DNA from: Massilia rhizosphaerae
GTDB taxonomy: Bacteria > Pseudomonadota > Gammaproteobacteria > Burkholderiales > Burkholderiaceae_D
Reading direction: 5' to 3'
Length of the DNA: 64,000 bases
NCBI RefSeq assembly: GCF_016093545.1
Contig: NZ_JADKYX010000008.1
Coordinates: 1-64,000, forward strand
A program made the position numbers and the translations under genes. Shown piece after piece: positions 27,971-35,191 of this stretch. The notes beneath the pieces were generated by a model. The model did not search any database, was not told the DNA's origin, and was given only the letters and a program-made list of their open reading frames with translations. Every line of letters starts with the position of its first letter. Positions within the stretch are counted from its first letter, which is position 1.

Positions 27971-28086
27971 ATCGCCATTGAAAATCAGACGGGATTTGAC
28001 ACCCAGGACCGAGCGCGCAAGCCCGCAATGCCATCGTGGACGCCACGCGTCGCCCGTGTTGCGGCAATACGCGTGCACGCCAAAAC

Positions 28087-28887
28087 TCAAGACAACTTTG
28101 TATTTTCAATATTGTGGATGTAAGCGGCTTGATCGTGGCCGACATAGTTGCCAAGCGCTTGCGTATAAATAGCTTGTGGAGGGGCTTTTTCTCCCAAATG
28201 CGCGCCCGCCTGGTTTTTGTAATCCGCCAGGTGCTGCATGCCAGCAAGCAACTGGACGGCGGTGCTATTCTTCAAGTCGTTGCTCGACAATTGCGTTCCG
28301 GATGTGGTGGTCATTCCGGGCTTTGCCCACACCCCACCAGCAAGAATTCCGCTGGTTACCTGAAGCAAACCGATTGACGGCCCGCCCTGAGACCAGTTCC
28401 GATTGGTATCCCCCATCGTCCTTGGGTCGCCGTTGGATTCCACGCGATATTCTCGTTTGACGACTTCCGGATCCAGGCCGAATTTAGCCGCGTTTGCATC
28501 GATAAAGGCATCATAATCCGCCTTGGTTTTCAATTGACCGCCCCGGGATTTGGCATCGCGCAGCATGCTGTCGGAAATGTAATTTGTACCGACTTTATCC
28601 ACGCGAACCTTTGATTCGGACAAGCGATACGTCCCGACCACATTATGTGGCGTTGACGGCGCAGGTGGCACCGATGTTGTCGTATCGAATTTCTGCTCCC
28701 GCGAGGTGTGGCCGTGTTGCGCGCCGCGGCTGAGCTTTTTGTGAAGACTCGTGAGTATGTCCTCGAGAAGCTTCTTGTACTCGTTTTTGTCGAGCGTGCT
28801 GCCTTGTTTATGCAGATCCGTTTCCAGCTGCCTGATTTCATGGAGCGCCAAGTGGAGCGATCTATCGACTTGGATTGTGGTACCCAT
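28087..28887 (-). CDS. Leaderless lytic-transglycosylase-like protein
   Basis: A 266-residue protein. The C-terminal half (about 120-266) resembles SLT/lysozyme-like lytic transglycosylases: a catalytic-type Glu150 in REYRVESNGDP, then GPSIGLLQVTSG and ALGNYVGHD. The N-terminal 120 residues are helical then Pro/Ser/Thr rich. It has no signal peptide, so it would need a specialised secretion system, phage-like lysis or a secretion signal in the N-terminal part to reach peptidoglycan. ATG at 28887 is chosen for the GGGGGGAG five bases upstream. A terminator follows the gene. It lies in the A/T-richer island. Confidence 0.65.
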   Translation of the reverse strand: MGTTIQVDRSLHLALHEIRQLETDLHKQGSTLDKNEYKKLLEDILTSLHKKLSRGAQHGHTSREQKFDTTTSVPPAPSTPHNVVGTYRLSESKVRVDKVGTNYISDSMLRDAKSRGGQLKTKADYDAFIDANAAKFGLDPEVVKREYRVESNGDPRTMGDTNRNWSQGGPSIGLLQVTSGILAGGVWAKPGMTTTSGTQLSSNDLKNSTAVQLLAGMQHLADYKNQAGAHLGEKAPPQAIYTQALGNYVGHDQAAYIHNIENTKLS

Positions 28888-29175
28888 GGACTCCCCCCTG
28901 ATAATAAATAATGATCGTGCAAAATAATGTGACACGGAGTGCAGCTTCCCTGACTTCATGTCCCAATCCGATTGGCCGCGCAGGGCCAGGCGAATACGAT
29001 CTGGCTTGGATATAGCGTAAAAGATCAGCCTTGCCAGGCTGCGTCAAAAAACGAAGTCCTGCGCATGGCGCCGAAGCACAGCCGGGATCAGTCGCTCGAT
29101 ATTTCAGAAGCTCTGCGGCCGTTGCCTGACCTGGCCAGCGTACTGTTCAAATTTCTTGCTCGTTCCGAGTCATTA

Positions 29176-30105
29176 TCAAACCACGAGATACCCCCGCTTC
29201 TCCGCAACCCCCACCGCAACCGTGAGCCCCGCATTGAATTCGAGATAATCAGCCTCGATGCCGTCGCTGAAGATGACGCCGTTCTCGGCCATGGCCGACA
29301 CCAAGGTCAGGTCCGCGCGTGCCGCGATCCCGCCCGCCACGAGCGACACCGCCGATGCCTTGCTCGGAAACGGTTCGCGCACCGTGAAGTGCAAGTAATC
29401 GGCGTCCCACGGCGTCGCCTGTTCTTGCGCCTGCCGCGTTCCGCCACCCGCCATGATCGCGGCGGCGCCGGCCTGCAGGCTCTTCAGCCAACCCGTCGAT
29501 CCGAGCCCGGTCGAGATGATGACGCCGCTCGACGATTGCCGCTCTTCCCGATCGCCCAGCCGGATCGTGTAGCGCGCCGACGTATGCGACTTCGGGCCGA
29601 TGAAGATGTCGTTCACGCCGTACAGTACCTGGCCGTCGTTGAGCGTTGCTTTCGCCATCGTCACCTCCTGCAGCGAGCGCCGCCGCGCCAGCACCTCCGG
29701 CACGAGCGTCGCGAGGTCCGGCACCCGAAACGGCAGCAGCACGCCGTCCCACCGTGCCGGATCGGGGTTCACGCCGACCAGCGGGTGGCCATCGAGGTAT
29801 TTCATCGTGTTCGCCACCAGCCCGTCCTGGCCGAGGGCGACGACCACGTCGTCCGGTCCGAACAGGAAGTTCGGCAAGAAACCGCGCTCGACCAGTTGCA
29901 CGCGGCCGACGTGCCGCAGCGCGCTCTCGGCGTCGCGCATGCAGGCCTGATACGTGTCGTGCTCGCGCACATAGTCCGAAAAGTCGGCGCCGAGGTGCTC
30001 GATGTAGAACTTCGCCTGGTTCGCCGTGTTGTAGCGTGCAACGAGCTCTTCCAATCGCGTCTTGCGCGTGACGAGCACGATCTTGTTTTCCGTGCGCCGG
30101 TCCAT
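29176..30105 (-). CDS. NAD kinase-like (ATP-NAD kinase fold) protein
   Basis: A 309-residue protein of the NAD/diacylglycerol kinase fold. The glycine-rich nucleotide loop is ALGQDGL instead of the usual GGDGT, and TGLGSTGW corresponds to the conserved TGSTAY-like loop. It is not the housekeeping NAD kinase by sequence and may bind NAD or a related nucleotide without normal kinase activity. It is the last gene of an operon with an SPFH protein (four-base gap) and an NrtR-like regulator, all pointing to NAD or nucleotide metabolism. Confidence 0.75.
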   Translation of the reverse strand: MDRRTENKIVLVTRKTRLEELVARYNTANQAKFYIEHLGADFSDYVREHDTYQACMRDAESALRHVGRVQLVERGFLPNFLFGPDDVVVALGQDGLVANTMKYLDGHPLVGVNPDPARWDGVLLPFRVPDLATLVPEVLARRRSLQEVTMAKATLNDGQVLYGVNDIFIGPKSHTSARYTIRLGDREERQSSSGVIISTGLGSTGWLKSLQAGAAAIMAGGGTRQAQEQATPWDADYLHFTVREPFPSKASAVSLVAGGIAARADLTLVSAMAENGVIFSDGIEADYLEFNAGLTVAVGVAEKRGYLVV

Positions 30106-30109
30106 GATC

Positions 30110-31129
30110 TCACCCCGCCGGCGACGCGATGATTTCCCGCAGCAGGTCCGGCGTCACGTTGAGCTGGCCGATCTTGCCCGCCTTGTCCGCCAGTTCCTGG
30201 AACGCCAGCGCAATCATGTGGCCCGGCTGCATGCCCGACACCGCCAGCGCCTGCACGGTCTTCGGATCGACGCCGGCATAGGCCTGCAGCAGGGCGGAGA
30301 CCGCGTGCGCCTTGACGTCGGCCTCGCGCTTGACGTTCTCCATCGACAGCGCGACGAGGTCGGTGTTCTTGGCCTCGAGTGCGATCTTGGCCTCCATGTC
30401 GGATTGCTGGAGTTCATGCTGCTTCTGCTGGATGCTGCGCTCGGCTTCCATCTGCGTTTCGCGGATCTGGCGCTTCTTGGTTTCCACCGCGATCTCTGTG
30501 TTCAGCTCGTTTTCCTTGATGCGCCGCTCCTGTTCGACGGCCGCGTTGCGCCGCGCGTACACGGCCTCGTCGGCCTCGCGCAGGATCTGCTCGCGCGCCT
30601 GCGCTTCGAGCGCGCGCGCCGTCTCGGGCGTCGGTTTGATGGCGAGGAACGACAAGCCGAGAATCTCGACACCCAGCGTCTGCAGCTCGGCATTGCCCTT
30701 GACGGCCTCGGTGACGAGCGTGGCGAGCCTGTCGGTCGCCTTGAGCGCATCGCGCAGCGGCAGGTTCTGGACGCCCTTGCGCGTGACGACCTTCACCACG
30801 TTGATCACGCGCTGCGGCAGCTTTTGCGGATCTTCCGTGATGTACTTCTGCGTCACCGGATTGATCGAAAAGTCCAGCAGTTCGCTGATGCGCTTCGGAT
30901 CGACGATGCGGTACGTGACCTGGCCCTGGATCGTAATCGTCTGAAAATCCGCGGACGTCTCTTCGAAGATGAACGGCACGTCCTCGCTGCTGGTCGGCAC
31001 CGCCACCATGGCCGTGGTCGGCGCATAGTAGAAGAAGGCAAGCCCCACGCCTTCGCGCTTGACGACGCCGTGCTTGAACTGCATCACATATGTCGTCGGC
31101 TGGAACTTGATGAATTTGACGTTGAACAT
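30110..31129 (-). CDS. SPFH/Band 7 domain protein
   Basis: A 339-residue protein with an SPFH (stomatin/prohibitin/flotillin) domain at about residues 30-190 followed by a long charged coiled coil (about 190-270, RRIKENELNTEIAVETKKRQIRE) and a small C-terminal domain. Typical SPFH proteins carry an N-terminal membrane segment; here the N-terminus (MFNVKFIKFQPTTYVMQF) is hardly hydrophobic, so it may be cytoplasmic or peripherally bound. SPFH proteins build ring- or cage-like scaffolds. It lies two bases after the NrtR-like gene and four before the NAD-kinase-like gene. Confidence 0.85.
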   Translation of the reverse strand: MFNVKFIKFQPTTYVMQFKHGVVKREGVGLAFFYYAPTTAMVAVPTSSEDVPFIFEETSADFQTITIQGQVTYRIVDPKRISELLDFSINPVTQKYITEDPQKLPQRVINVVKVVTRKGVQNLPLRDALKATDRLATLVTEAVKGNAELQTLGVEILGLSFLAIKPTPETARALEAQAREQILREADEAVYARRNAAVEQERRIKENELNTEIAVETKKRQIRETQMEAERSIQQKQHELQQSDMEAKIALEAKNTDLVALSMENVKREADVKAHAVSALLQAYAGVDPKTVQALAVSGMQPGHMIALAFQELADKAGKIGQLNVTPDLLREIIASPAG

Positions 31130-31131
31130 GA

Positions 31132-31797
31132 TTACAACCCCCTTTCGATCAATGTGAGCCGGTCACGCAATGCCGGCTTCAGGCGATACAGCTGGGCCGG
31201 ACGGTGCGCGCCGCCGGCGGTGAACGCGCCCTCGATGGGCTCGAGCATGTCCATTTCGGTCATCTTGCGGCGGAAACTCACCTTGTTGAGCGCTTCGCCC
31301 ATCAGCGCCTCGTACACGCGCTGCAGTTGCGGCAAAGTGAACGTTTCGCCGGCCAGGTAGCAGGGCAACGACGAATACTGGCTCTTGCTGCGCAGGCGCG
31401 CCACGGCCGTGTCGACGATGAGGCGGTGGTCGAACGGCAGGCTGAGCGGCTTGTCGACGCCGACGAGTTTCACGTCCGGATGGCCGGCGCTCTCGATGAC
31501 GTCGAACGGCACCAGCGCGTAATACACGATCGACACCGACCACCCGCGCGGGTCGCGGGCCGGGCCGGAGAACGTCGCCAACTGCTCCAGGTAGGGCGGC
31601 TCGATCGCGGTCTTGTCGCGCAACACGCGCATGGCGGCGTCCCGCGTGTCCGCATCGTCTTCCTGCCGAATGAACCCGCCCGGCAAGGCCGCCACGCCCT
31701 TGAAGGGCTCGCGGTCCCGCCGCAGCAGGGCGACTTTCAGGGTGTCGTCCTGCAAGGTCAGCAATACCACGTCGACGGTACAGATAATTTGTTGCAT
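31132..31797 (-). CDS. NrtR-like transcriptional regulator (Nudix plus winged helix)
   Basis: A 221-residue protein with an N-terminal Nudix domain and a C-terminal winged-helix region (LPQLQRVYEALMGEALNKVSFRRKM), the layout of NrtR, which senses ADP-ribose and represses NAD salvage genes. The Nudix box is degenerate: after LPGGFIRQEDDAD the REVxEExG core reads RVLRDKTA, so hydrolysis is unlikely and ligand sensing is the probable role. ATG at 31797 has GGAGG four bases ahead; an upstream in-frame ATG at 31830 is less likely. It heads the operon with the SPFH and NAD-kinase-like genes and is divergent from a nicotinamidase-like gene. Confidence 0.85.
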   Translation of the reverse strand: MQQIICTVDVVLLTLQDDTLKVALLRRDREPFKGVAALPGGFIRQEDDADTRDAAMRVLRDKTAIEPPYLEQLATFSGPARDPRGWSVSIVYYALVPFDVIESAGHPDVKLVGVDKPLSLPFDHRLIVDTAVARLRSKSQYSSLPCYLAGETFTLPQLQRVYEALMGEALNKVSFRRKMTEMDMLEPIEGAFTAGGAHRPAQLYRLKPALRDRLTLIERGL

Positions 31798-31814
31798 GGC
31801 CCCTCCGGCAACAC

Positions 31815-31827
31815 AATACTTAGTATT
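31815..31827. promoter_or_regulatory. Candidate NrtR operator (proximal)
   Basis: AATACTTAGTATT is a perfect palindrome with a central T, located 18 bases upstream of the nrtR-like start codon. Its TTAGT core recurs in the second inverted repeat at 31895-31915. Autoregulation by the NrtR-like protein is inferred. Confidence 0.5.
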
Positions 31828-31894
31828 CAATTTAACTTAACAAAGACTTCAACCCGACTGCGGGCTGAAACGTCAAGAAATAAATATAGCATAG

Positions 31895-31927
31895 TTAGTT
31901 GCGTTTTTAAACTAAGAAAATTAAACT
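31895..31927 (+). promoter_or_regulatory. Putative promoter of the nicotinamidase-like gene with overlapping inverted repeat
   Basis: -35 TTGCGT (31899-31904) and -10 TAAACT (31922-31927) are 17 bases apart. The inverted repeat TTAGTT (31895-31900) / AACTAA (31910-31915) covers the -35 and part of the spacer, a position suited to repression. It shares the TTAGT half-site with the palindrome near nrtR. Confidence 0.45.
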
Positions 31928-31954
31928 GAGGCCATCATCGCCATGGAGCCCATC

Positions 31955-32821
31955 ATGAAACATAACCTGCACCTGCTCATCATTGACCCGCAGAACGATT
32001 TTTGCGATCTGCCGCCCAGCCACCGTCCGGTCCAGGCCGACGGCAGCCTGGCCGCGCCCGCCCTGCCGGTCTCCGGCGCGCACGCCGACATGCTGCGTGT
32101 GGCCGAACTGATCGACACGGGGCGCCAAGGCGTTACCGGCATCAGCGTCACGCTGGATTCGCACCACCGGCTCGACGTCGCCCATCCCACGTTCTGGACC
32201 GGCGCAGGCGGCGACGCGGTGTCGCCGTTCACCGAGATCACCGCCGCCGACGTCCGCGCCGGCAGGTTCCTGCCACGGGATGCGGCCAGTCTTCCGCGCG
32301 CATTGGCCTACCTCGATGCGCTCGAGGCCGCCGGCCGCTACCGCTTGATGGTCTGGCCGGTGCACTGCGAGATCGGCACCTGGGGCCACAACGTCCACGC
32401 CGACGTGCGCGCTGCCTACAACCGCTGGGAAGACGCGGCACTGGGCATCGTCGGCAAGGTCGTCAAGGGGACCAACCCGTGGACCGAGCACTATTCCGCG
32501 GTCATGGCCGAAGTGCCGGACGCCGACGACCCCGCCACACAATTGAATCGCGGCTTCATCGACCTGTTGCGCCAGGCCGATCGCGTCTACATTACCGGCG
32601 AGGCCGGCAGCCACTGCGTCAAAGCCACCACCGAACACATCGTCGACCAATTCGGCCCCGCGGACGCAAGGAAGCTCGTGCTGGTGACCGATTGCATGAG
32701 TCCGGTAGCCGGCTTCGCACCGCAATACGACGCGTTCGTCCGGGACATGCTGGCGCGCGGCGTGCAGACCGCCACCGCCGCGGACGTCCTGCCGGAACTG
32801 CGCGCAAACGCGGCGCGCTGA
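31955..32821 (+). CDS. Nicotinamidase-like cysteine hydrolase (isochorismatase fold)
   Basis: A 288-residue protein of the isochorismatase-like family. The catalytic triad is visible: Asp in IIDPQNDF near the N-terminus, Lys in GKVVKGTN and Cys in GEAGSHCVKAT; the metal-binding stretch LDSHHRLDVAHPTFW matches nicotinamidases (PncA). It is longer than usual PncA (about 210 residues). It may convert nicotinamide to nicotinate for NAD salvage, which fits the divergent NrtR-like regulator. ATG at 31955 is chosen over 31943 because GGAG lies five bases ahead. Confidence 0.8.
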   Translation: MKHNLHLLIIDPQNDFCDLPPSHRPVQADGSLAAPALPVSGAHADMLRVAELIDTGRQGVTGISVTLDSHHRLDVAHPTFWTGAGGDAVSPFTEITAADVRAGRFLPRDAASLPRALAYLDALEAAGRYRLMVWPVHCEIGTWGHNVHADVRAAYNRWEDAALGIVGKVVKGTNPWTEHYSAVMAEVPDADDPATQLNRGFIDLLRQADRVYITGEAGSHCVKATTEHIVDQFGPADARKLVLVTDCMSPVAGFAPQYDAFVRDMLARGVQTATAADVLPELRANAAR

Positions 32822-32857
32822 CCGGGGGCGTGCGGCCACGATCGGCGGAAGGACTCT

Positions 32858-33028
32858 TCACACATCCTCTTTTCCGTCCCTGTCCTGCCCCGTGACCAGC
32901 GAGCGCAACGCGCGCTTCTCCGTGCGTCGCTGCCTGCGCTCGGCCTGATACGCGCCGTGCGCGCCCGCATTGCGCTGCTTGGCGGCGACCGCATGCGGAT
33001 TGCGCGGCTTCATCGATTTGATCTTCAT
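32858..33028 (-). CDS. Small basic protein translated after rtcB
   Basis: A 56-residue, strongly basic protein (start MKIKSMKPRNPHAVAAKQRN, end DRDGKEDV). Its ATG lies three bases after the rtcB stop, and AAGGGG in the end of rtcB gives a well-placed ribosome-binding site, so it is probably translated by coupling. No domain is recognised; the Lys/Arg-rich composition suggests RNA binding. Codon positions are GC-rich like the neighbouring genes. Confidence 0.6.
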   Translation of the reverse strand: MKIKSMKPRNPHAVAAKQRNAGAHGAYQAERRQRRTEKRALRSLVTGQDRDGKEDV

Positions 33029-33031
33029 GTC

Positions 33032-34240
33032 CTACCCCTTGATGCAAACGACCTGGCGCAGCGTGTGCACGACCTCGACCAGGTCCGATTGGTGCGCCAT
33101 GACCTTGTCGATGTCCTTGTACGCGGCCGGAATCTCGTCGACCACGCCGCCATCCTTGCGGCACTCGATGCCTTCCGTCTGTGCCGCCAGGTCGAAGCGG
33201 TTGAATTTGCGCTTGGCCTCGCTGCGGCTCATATGACGGCCCGCGCCGTGCGAGCATGAGCAGAACGATGCCGGATCACCCTTGCCGCGCACGATGTAAC
33301 TCTTCGCGCCCATGCTGCCCGGGATGATGCCGAGCTCGCCTTCGCGCGCCGAGATCGCGCCCTTGCGCGTGACGAACAGGTGTTCGCCGCCATGCGATTC
33401 GCGCGCCACGTAGTTGTGGTGGCAATTGATCGCTTCGCCATCGAGCTTGAACGGCGGCGCATGCTGAGCCAGCACGTCGACGACGCGACGCATCATCTCG
33501 CGGCGGTTGATGAGCGCGTAATCCTGCGCCCATTCCACCGCGTCGATGTAATCGTCGAACAGCGCCGATCCTTCGCTGAAGTAGGACAGGTCCTTGTCCG
33601 GCAGATGGATCTGGTGGCGTTGCATGTCCTTGCGCGCCGCCGCGATGAAATAGCGGCCGATGACGTTGCCGATGCCGCGCGAGCCGGAATGCAGCATGAT
33701 CCAGACGCGTTGCGCTTCGTCGAGACAGATCTCGATGAAGTGGTTGCCGCCGCCGAGCGTGCCCAGCTGGCAGATCCACGTCTGCGTGAATTTGCTCTGC
33801 ATCTTCATGATGCCGCCGTGCTTGCCGACGATGACGTCCAGCCGGTCGTTGAGCGGCCGTCCGACGCGGGCATGGGCCGAGCCGCGCACCTTGTCCCAGG
33901 CGTGCTGTTCGAAGCCGACCGGCACGGCCGCCTCGATCGCGCTGCGCAGCCGCGCCAGGCTGTCCGGCAATTGGTTGGCGGTGAGCGTCGTGCGCACGGC
34001 ATTCATGCCGCAGCCGATGTCGACGCCGACCGCGGCCGGGATGATCGCGGACCGCGTCGGGATCACGCTGCCGACGGTAGCGCCGATACCGGCGTGCACG
34101 TCCGGCATGGCGGCGACGTGCGGATGGACGATCGGCAAGCTGGCGATGTTCAGCAATTGCTGCAGCGCCGCGTGGTCGACGTCGTCCGTGTAGATGTGCA
34201 CCGGGACTCTTCCCTTGTGCAGTGTTTGTACGATGGGCAT
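33032..34240 (-). CDS. rtcB: RNA-splicing ligase RtcB
   Basis: A 402-residue GTP- and Mn-dependent ligase joining 2',3'-cyclic phosphate or 3'-phosphate to 5'-OH RNA ends. Signature parts are PDVHAGIGATVGSVI, GVDIGCGMNAV, GGGNHFIE, HSGSRGIG and SHGAGR with the guanylylated His. The length is normal for bacteria. No rtcA (cyclase) or rtcR (sigma54 regulator) is adjacent, unlike the E. coli operon. AAGGA six bases before the ATG is the ribosome-binding site. A terminator and a structured RNA lie in its leader, so expression may depend on read-through. Confidence 0.95.
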   Translation of the reverse strand: MPIVQTLHKGRVPVHIYTDDVDHAALQQLLNIASLPIVHPHVAAMPDVHAGIGATVGSVIPTRSAIIPAAVGVDIGCGMNAVRTTLTANQLPDSLARLRSAIEAAVPVGFEQHAWDKVRGSAHARVGRPLNDRLDVIVGKHGGIMKMQSKFTQTWICQLGTLGGGNHFIEICLDEAQRVWIMLHSGSRGIGNVIGRYFIAAARKDMQRHQIHLPDKDLSYFSEGSALFDDYIDAVEWAQDYALINRREMMRRVVDVLAQHAPPFKLDGEAINCHHNYVARESHGGEHLFVTRKGAISAREGELGIIPGSMGAKSYIVRGKGDPASFCSCSHGAGRHMSRSEAKRKFNRFDLAAQTEGIECRKDGGVVDEIPAAYKDIDKVMAHQSDLVEVVHTLRQVVCIKG

Positions 34241-34302
34241 AACTTGTCCTTGAAAGGTTCGTCATGCCGGCGTTCTTGCGGTGGAAGCGTCTTCCGAAAA
34301 GC

Positions 34303-34333
34303 AAAAACCCCGGCGAGTTTCCTCGCCGGGGTT
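34303..34333 (-). terminator. Strong intrinsic terminator upstream of rtcB
   Basis: AACCCCGGCGAG (34306-34317) and CTCGCCGGGGTT (34322-34333) are a perfect 12-pair inverted repeat with a TTTC loop. On the minus strand the hairpin is followed by TTTTTGCTTTT. It lies 66 bases before the rtcB ATG and directly after a structured RNA region, so it is either the end of a small RNA or an attenuator for rtcB. Confidence 0.88.
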
Positions 34334-34336
34334 CTG

Positions 34337-34443
34337 AAGGAACGGCCGGCTCGAGGAGGCATATGTGCCTGGCCCCGAGCGCGGTGCCCGGGGCTATCTG
34401 TGTTGCGCGTTGTGGATAGCCGTACGTGGCATTGCCGTTCCTT
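34337..34443 (-). ncRNA. Multi-branched structured RNA upstream of rtcB (candidate ncRNA or riboregulator)
   Basis: Read on the minus strand, AAGGAACGGC (34443-34434) pairs with GCCGTTCCTT (34346-34337) to close a 107-base domain. Inside it lie three hairpins: GGCTATC/GATAGCC with a 16-base loop, CCCCGGGC/GCTCGGGG with a five-base loop (one G-U) and AGGCA/TGCCT with a four-base loop. Together they make a four-way-junction, tRNA-like outline. The terminator at 34303-34333 follows after a few bases, and a sigma70 promoter lies 37 bases upstream. No known RNA family was recognised. Confidence 0.65.
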
Positions 34444-34472
34444 TCCTGAAAAATGGGTTAATCGATGCGATG

Positions 34473-34509
34473 AGGTGCGATTCTGCGGCACCTTAATCTT
34501 TCATGTCAA
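34473..34509 (-). promoter_or_regulatory. Promoter of the rtcB leader RNA with inverted repeat around the -10
   Basis: On the minus strand a perfect -35 TTGACA (34509-34504), an 18-base spacer and -10 CAGAAT (34485-34480). The inverted repeat AGGTGC (34473-34478) / GCACCT (34488-34493) straddles the -10 and could be an operator. No sigma54 promoter, as used by RtcR systems, was seen. Confidence 0.6.
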
Positions 34510-34549
34510 ACAATCACGATGCGGATGTTGTGTTTTTTGCACAGCGCCG

Positions 34550-35116
34550 TCAATTCAACAACCGGCTGTGCTTCGGCAACTGCGCCGCCAGATAGTCATG
34601 CTGATCAGCAAGAATATTGCGCCCACTCAGCAGGTAATGCTCCGCGCGGCACGGCACATACGGCACGTAGATCAGCGGCCGGAACTGCTCCACGAGCAAA
34701 TTGCCCTTTTCCTGATTGCAGCGCTTGCAGGCGGTCACGCAGTTCATCCACGTGTCCTTGCCGCCGCGCGACCTCGGCAGGATGTGGTCGCGCGACAAGT
34801 CCTTGTGCGCGAAGCGGTTGCCGCAGTAGGCGCATGTGTAGCGGTCGCGCTTGAACAGGAGGTCGTTCTGGTGCGTCAACGGCAGGCCGGTCTTGAACAT
34901 GCGCGTCATGATTTCGCTGCCGGCGATGGCGATAATCGGTTTGACCGCGATTTTCGATTGCACGCCCGAACGGGAATAGCCGCCGCGAAAAATGAACTCG
35001 CGGTCGCCCAAGTCCCACGCCACCTTGCCGGTCGCGTAATACAGAATGGCGTCTTCTGGTGGAATCCAGTCGAACGGATTGCCTGCAATATCGAGTGCCA
35101 GGATCTGGGTGTTCAT
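34550..35116 (-). CDS. HNH endonuclease family protein
   Basis: A 188-residue protein with a C-terminal zinc-supported HNH domain: CAYCGNRF, DHILPRSRGGKDTWMNCVTACKRCNQEKGN, with the catalytic His in DH and four zinc cysteines. The N-terminal half (MNTQILALDIAGNPFDWI) is conserved in a widespread proteobacterial HNH family of unknown function. The start at 35116 begins at this conserved part and has GAGGTG five bases ahead. It lies upstream of the rtcB leader on the same strand, but the leader has its own promoter. Confidence 0.85.
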   Translation of the reverse strand: MNTQILALDIAGNPFDWIPPEDAILYYATGKVAWDLGDREFIFRGGYSRSGVQSKIAVKPIIAIAGSEIMTRMFKTGLPLTHQNDLLFKRDRYTCAYCGNRFAHKDLSRDHILPRSRGGKDTWMNCVTACKRCNQEKGNLLVEQFRPLIYVPYVPCRAEHYLLSGRNILADQHDYLAAQLPKHSRLLN

Positions 35117-35191
35117 CACGTCACCTCGTTTCGTTGTGACAGCGTAGCTTGAACACAAATAAAAGTCAGCAACCTGATGCTGACTTTCTTT

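Noticed and set aside
34337..34443. The structured RNA read on the plus strand
   Set aside because: The adjoining terminator has its U-tract only on the minus strand, and the promoter also reads minus, so the minus strand is the likely transcript.
34337..34443. A tRNA gene in the rtcB leader
   Set aside because: The closing stem is 10 pairs, the arm and loop sizes are wrong and no TTC loop or CCA-type end is present; only the branched outline recalls a tRNA.
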